A DNA stretch of 64,000 nucleotides from contig BSQZ01000026.1 of NCBI GenBank assembly GCA_033239005.1, positions 6,279,501 through 6,343,500 of the forward strand, given 5' to 3'. A program made the translations under genes and the position numbers. The notes beneath the pieces were generated by a model, which was not told the DNA's origin, searched no databases, and worked only from the letters and a program-made list of their open reading frames with translations. This DNA comes from Lamellibrachia satsuma (Eukaryota > Annelida > Polychaeta > Sabellida > Siboglinidae). This document shows positions 63,350-64,000 of this stretch, piece by piece; positions within the stretch are counted from its first letter, which is position 1, and every line of letters begins with the position of its first letter.

Positions 63350-64000
63350 CGAGCTAGCATGTCGACGTTAATACTAGAGCTAGCATGTCAACGTGGATAC
63401 AAGAGCTAGCATGTCATAGTGGATGCTAGAGTTAGCATGTCATAGTGGATGCTAGAGTTAGCATGTCATAGTGGATACTAGAGCTAGCATGTCATAGTGG
63501 GTACTAGAGCTAGCATGTCATAGTGGATACTAGAGTTAGCATGTCATAGTGGATACTAGAGCTAGCATGTCATAGTGGATGCTAGAGTTAGCATGTCATA
63601 GTGGATACTAGAGTTAGCATGTCATAGTGGATACTAGAGCTAGCATGTCATAGTGGGTACTACAGCTAGCATGTCATAGTGGATACTAGAGTTAGCATGT
63701 CATAGTGGATGCTAGAGTTAGCATGTCATAGTGGATGCTAGAGTTAGCATGTCATAGTGGGTACTAGAGCTAGCATGTCATAGTGGATACTAGAGTTAGC
63801 ATGTCATAGTGGATACTAGAGCTAGCATGTCATAGTGGGTACTAGAGCTAGCATGTCATAGTGGATACTAGAGCTAGCATGTCACAGTGGGTACTAGAGC
63901 TAGCATGTCGTAGTGGATACTAGAGCTAGCATGTCACAGTGGGTACTAGAGCTAGCATGTCACAGTGGATACTAGAGCTAGCATGTCGTAGTGGGTACTA
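63350..64000. repeat. 26 bp satellite (GCTAGCATGTCATAGTGGAT...), about 25 copies, runs off the right edge
   Basis: Period 26 bp. Units alternate GCTAGC/GTTAGC and GGATAC/GGATGC/GGGTAC variants. Confidence 0.95.

Noticed and set aside
1..64000. CRISPR arrays among the tandem repeats
   Set aside because: None has unique spacers between repeats. All are head-to-tail satellites in a eukaryotic genome.

Overview
The window is animal (metazoan) nuclear DNA. It has multi-exon genes with GT-AG introns, long AT-rich introns, many minisatellites, tRNA-derived SINE-like repeats and broken non-LTR retrotransposons. The two host genes and the repeat style fit an aquatic bilaterian invertebrate. I cannot fix the phylum from sequence alone. 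Both genes are on the minus strand.

Gene 1 (1173-33693) is a sidekick (sdk) orthologue, a homophilic cell-adhesion protein of neurons and epithelia. Seventeen coding exons can be joined in frame: a signal-peptide exon at 33549-33693, a 15.3 kb first intron, then six Ig domains and the first six FN3 domains. The model reaches about 1248 residues. The remaining FN3 domains, the membrane segment and the cytoplasmic tail lie beyond the left edge. Its introns hold minisatellites with 83, 60, 69 and 56 bp units, a roughly 1 kb hAT-like transposon inserted into a 16 bp minisatellite, and, in intron 1, a LINE fragment with a perfect 18 bp target-site duplication plus several old dispersed repeats.

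Gene 2 (36769-57497, 5' leader to about 61.4 kb) is an RNF216/TRIAD3-type RING-between-RING ubiquitin ligase. It has 17 coding exons, two non-coding 5' exons and about 1130 residues in the model. The N-terminal half carries two protein-level repeat expansions: about fifteen copies of a 21-residue Ser/Thr/Pro-rich unit, and six copies of a 15-16-residue LEENNYL unit. The C-terminal half holds the helical linker, RING1, IBR and RING2 with the expected catalytic cysteine. One intron carries 1.7 kb of a 36 bp purine-rich repeat. The 5' introns are packed with non-LTR retrotransposon debris, including one element nested in another.

The genes lie head-to-tail, with about 3.1 kb between the RNF216 stop and the sdk start. 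Human SDK1 and RNF216 are both on 7p22, so the neighbourhood may be an old linkage. Both presumed promoters contain the same 10 bp palindrome GTCACGTGAC. The left edge (1-587) is a tandem array whose 58 bp unit carries tRNA-like A and B boxes at tRNA spacing. The right edge (63.35-64.0 kb) is a 26 bp satellite. Apart from these and the exons, most of the window is intronic or intergenic AT-rich DNA.
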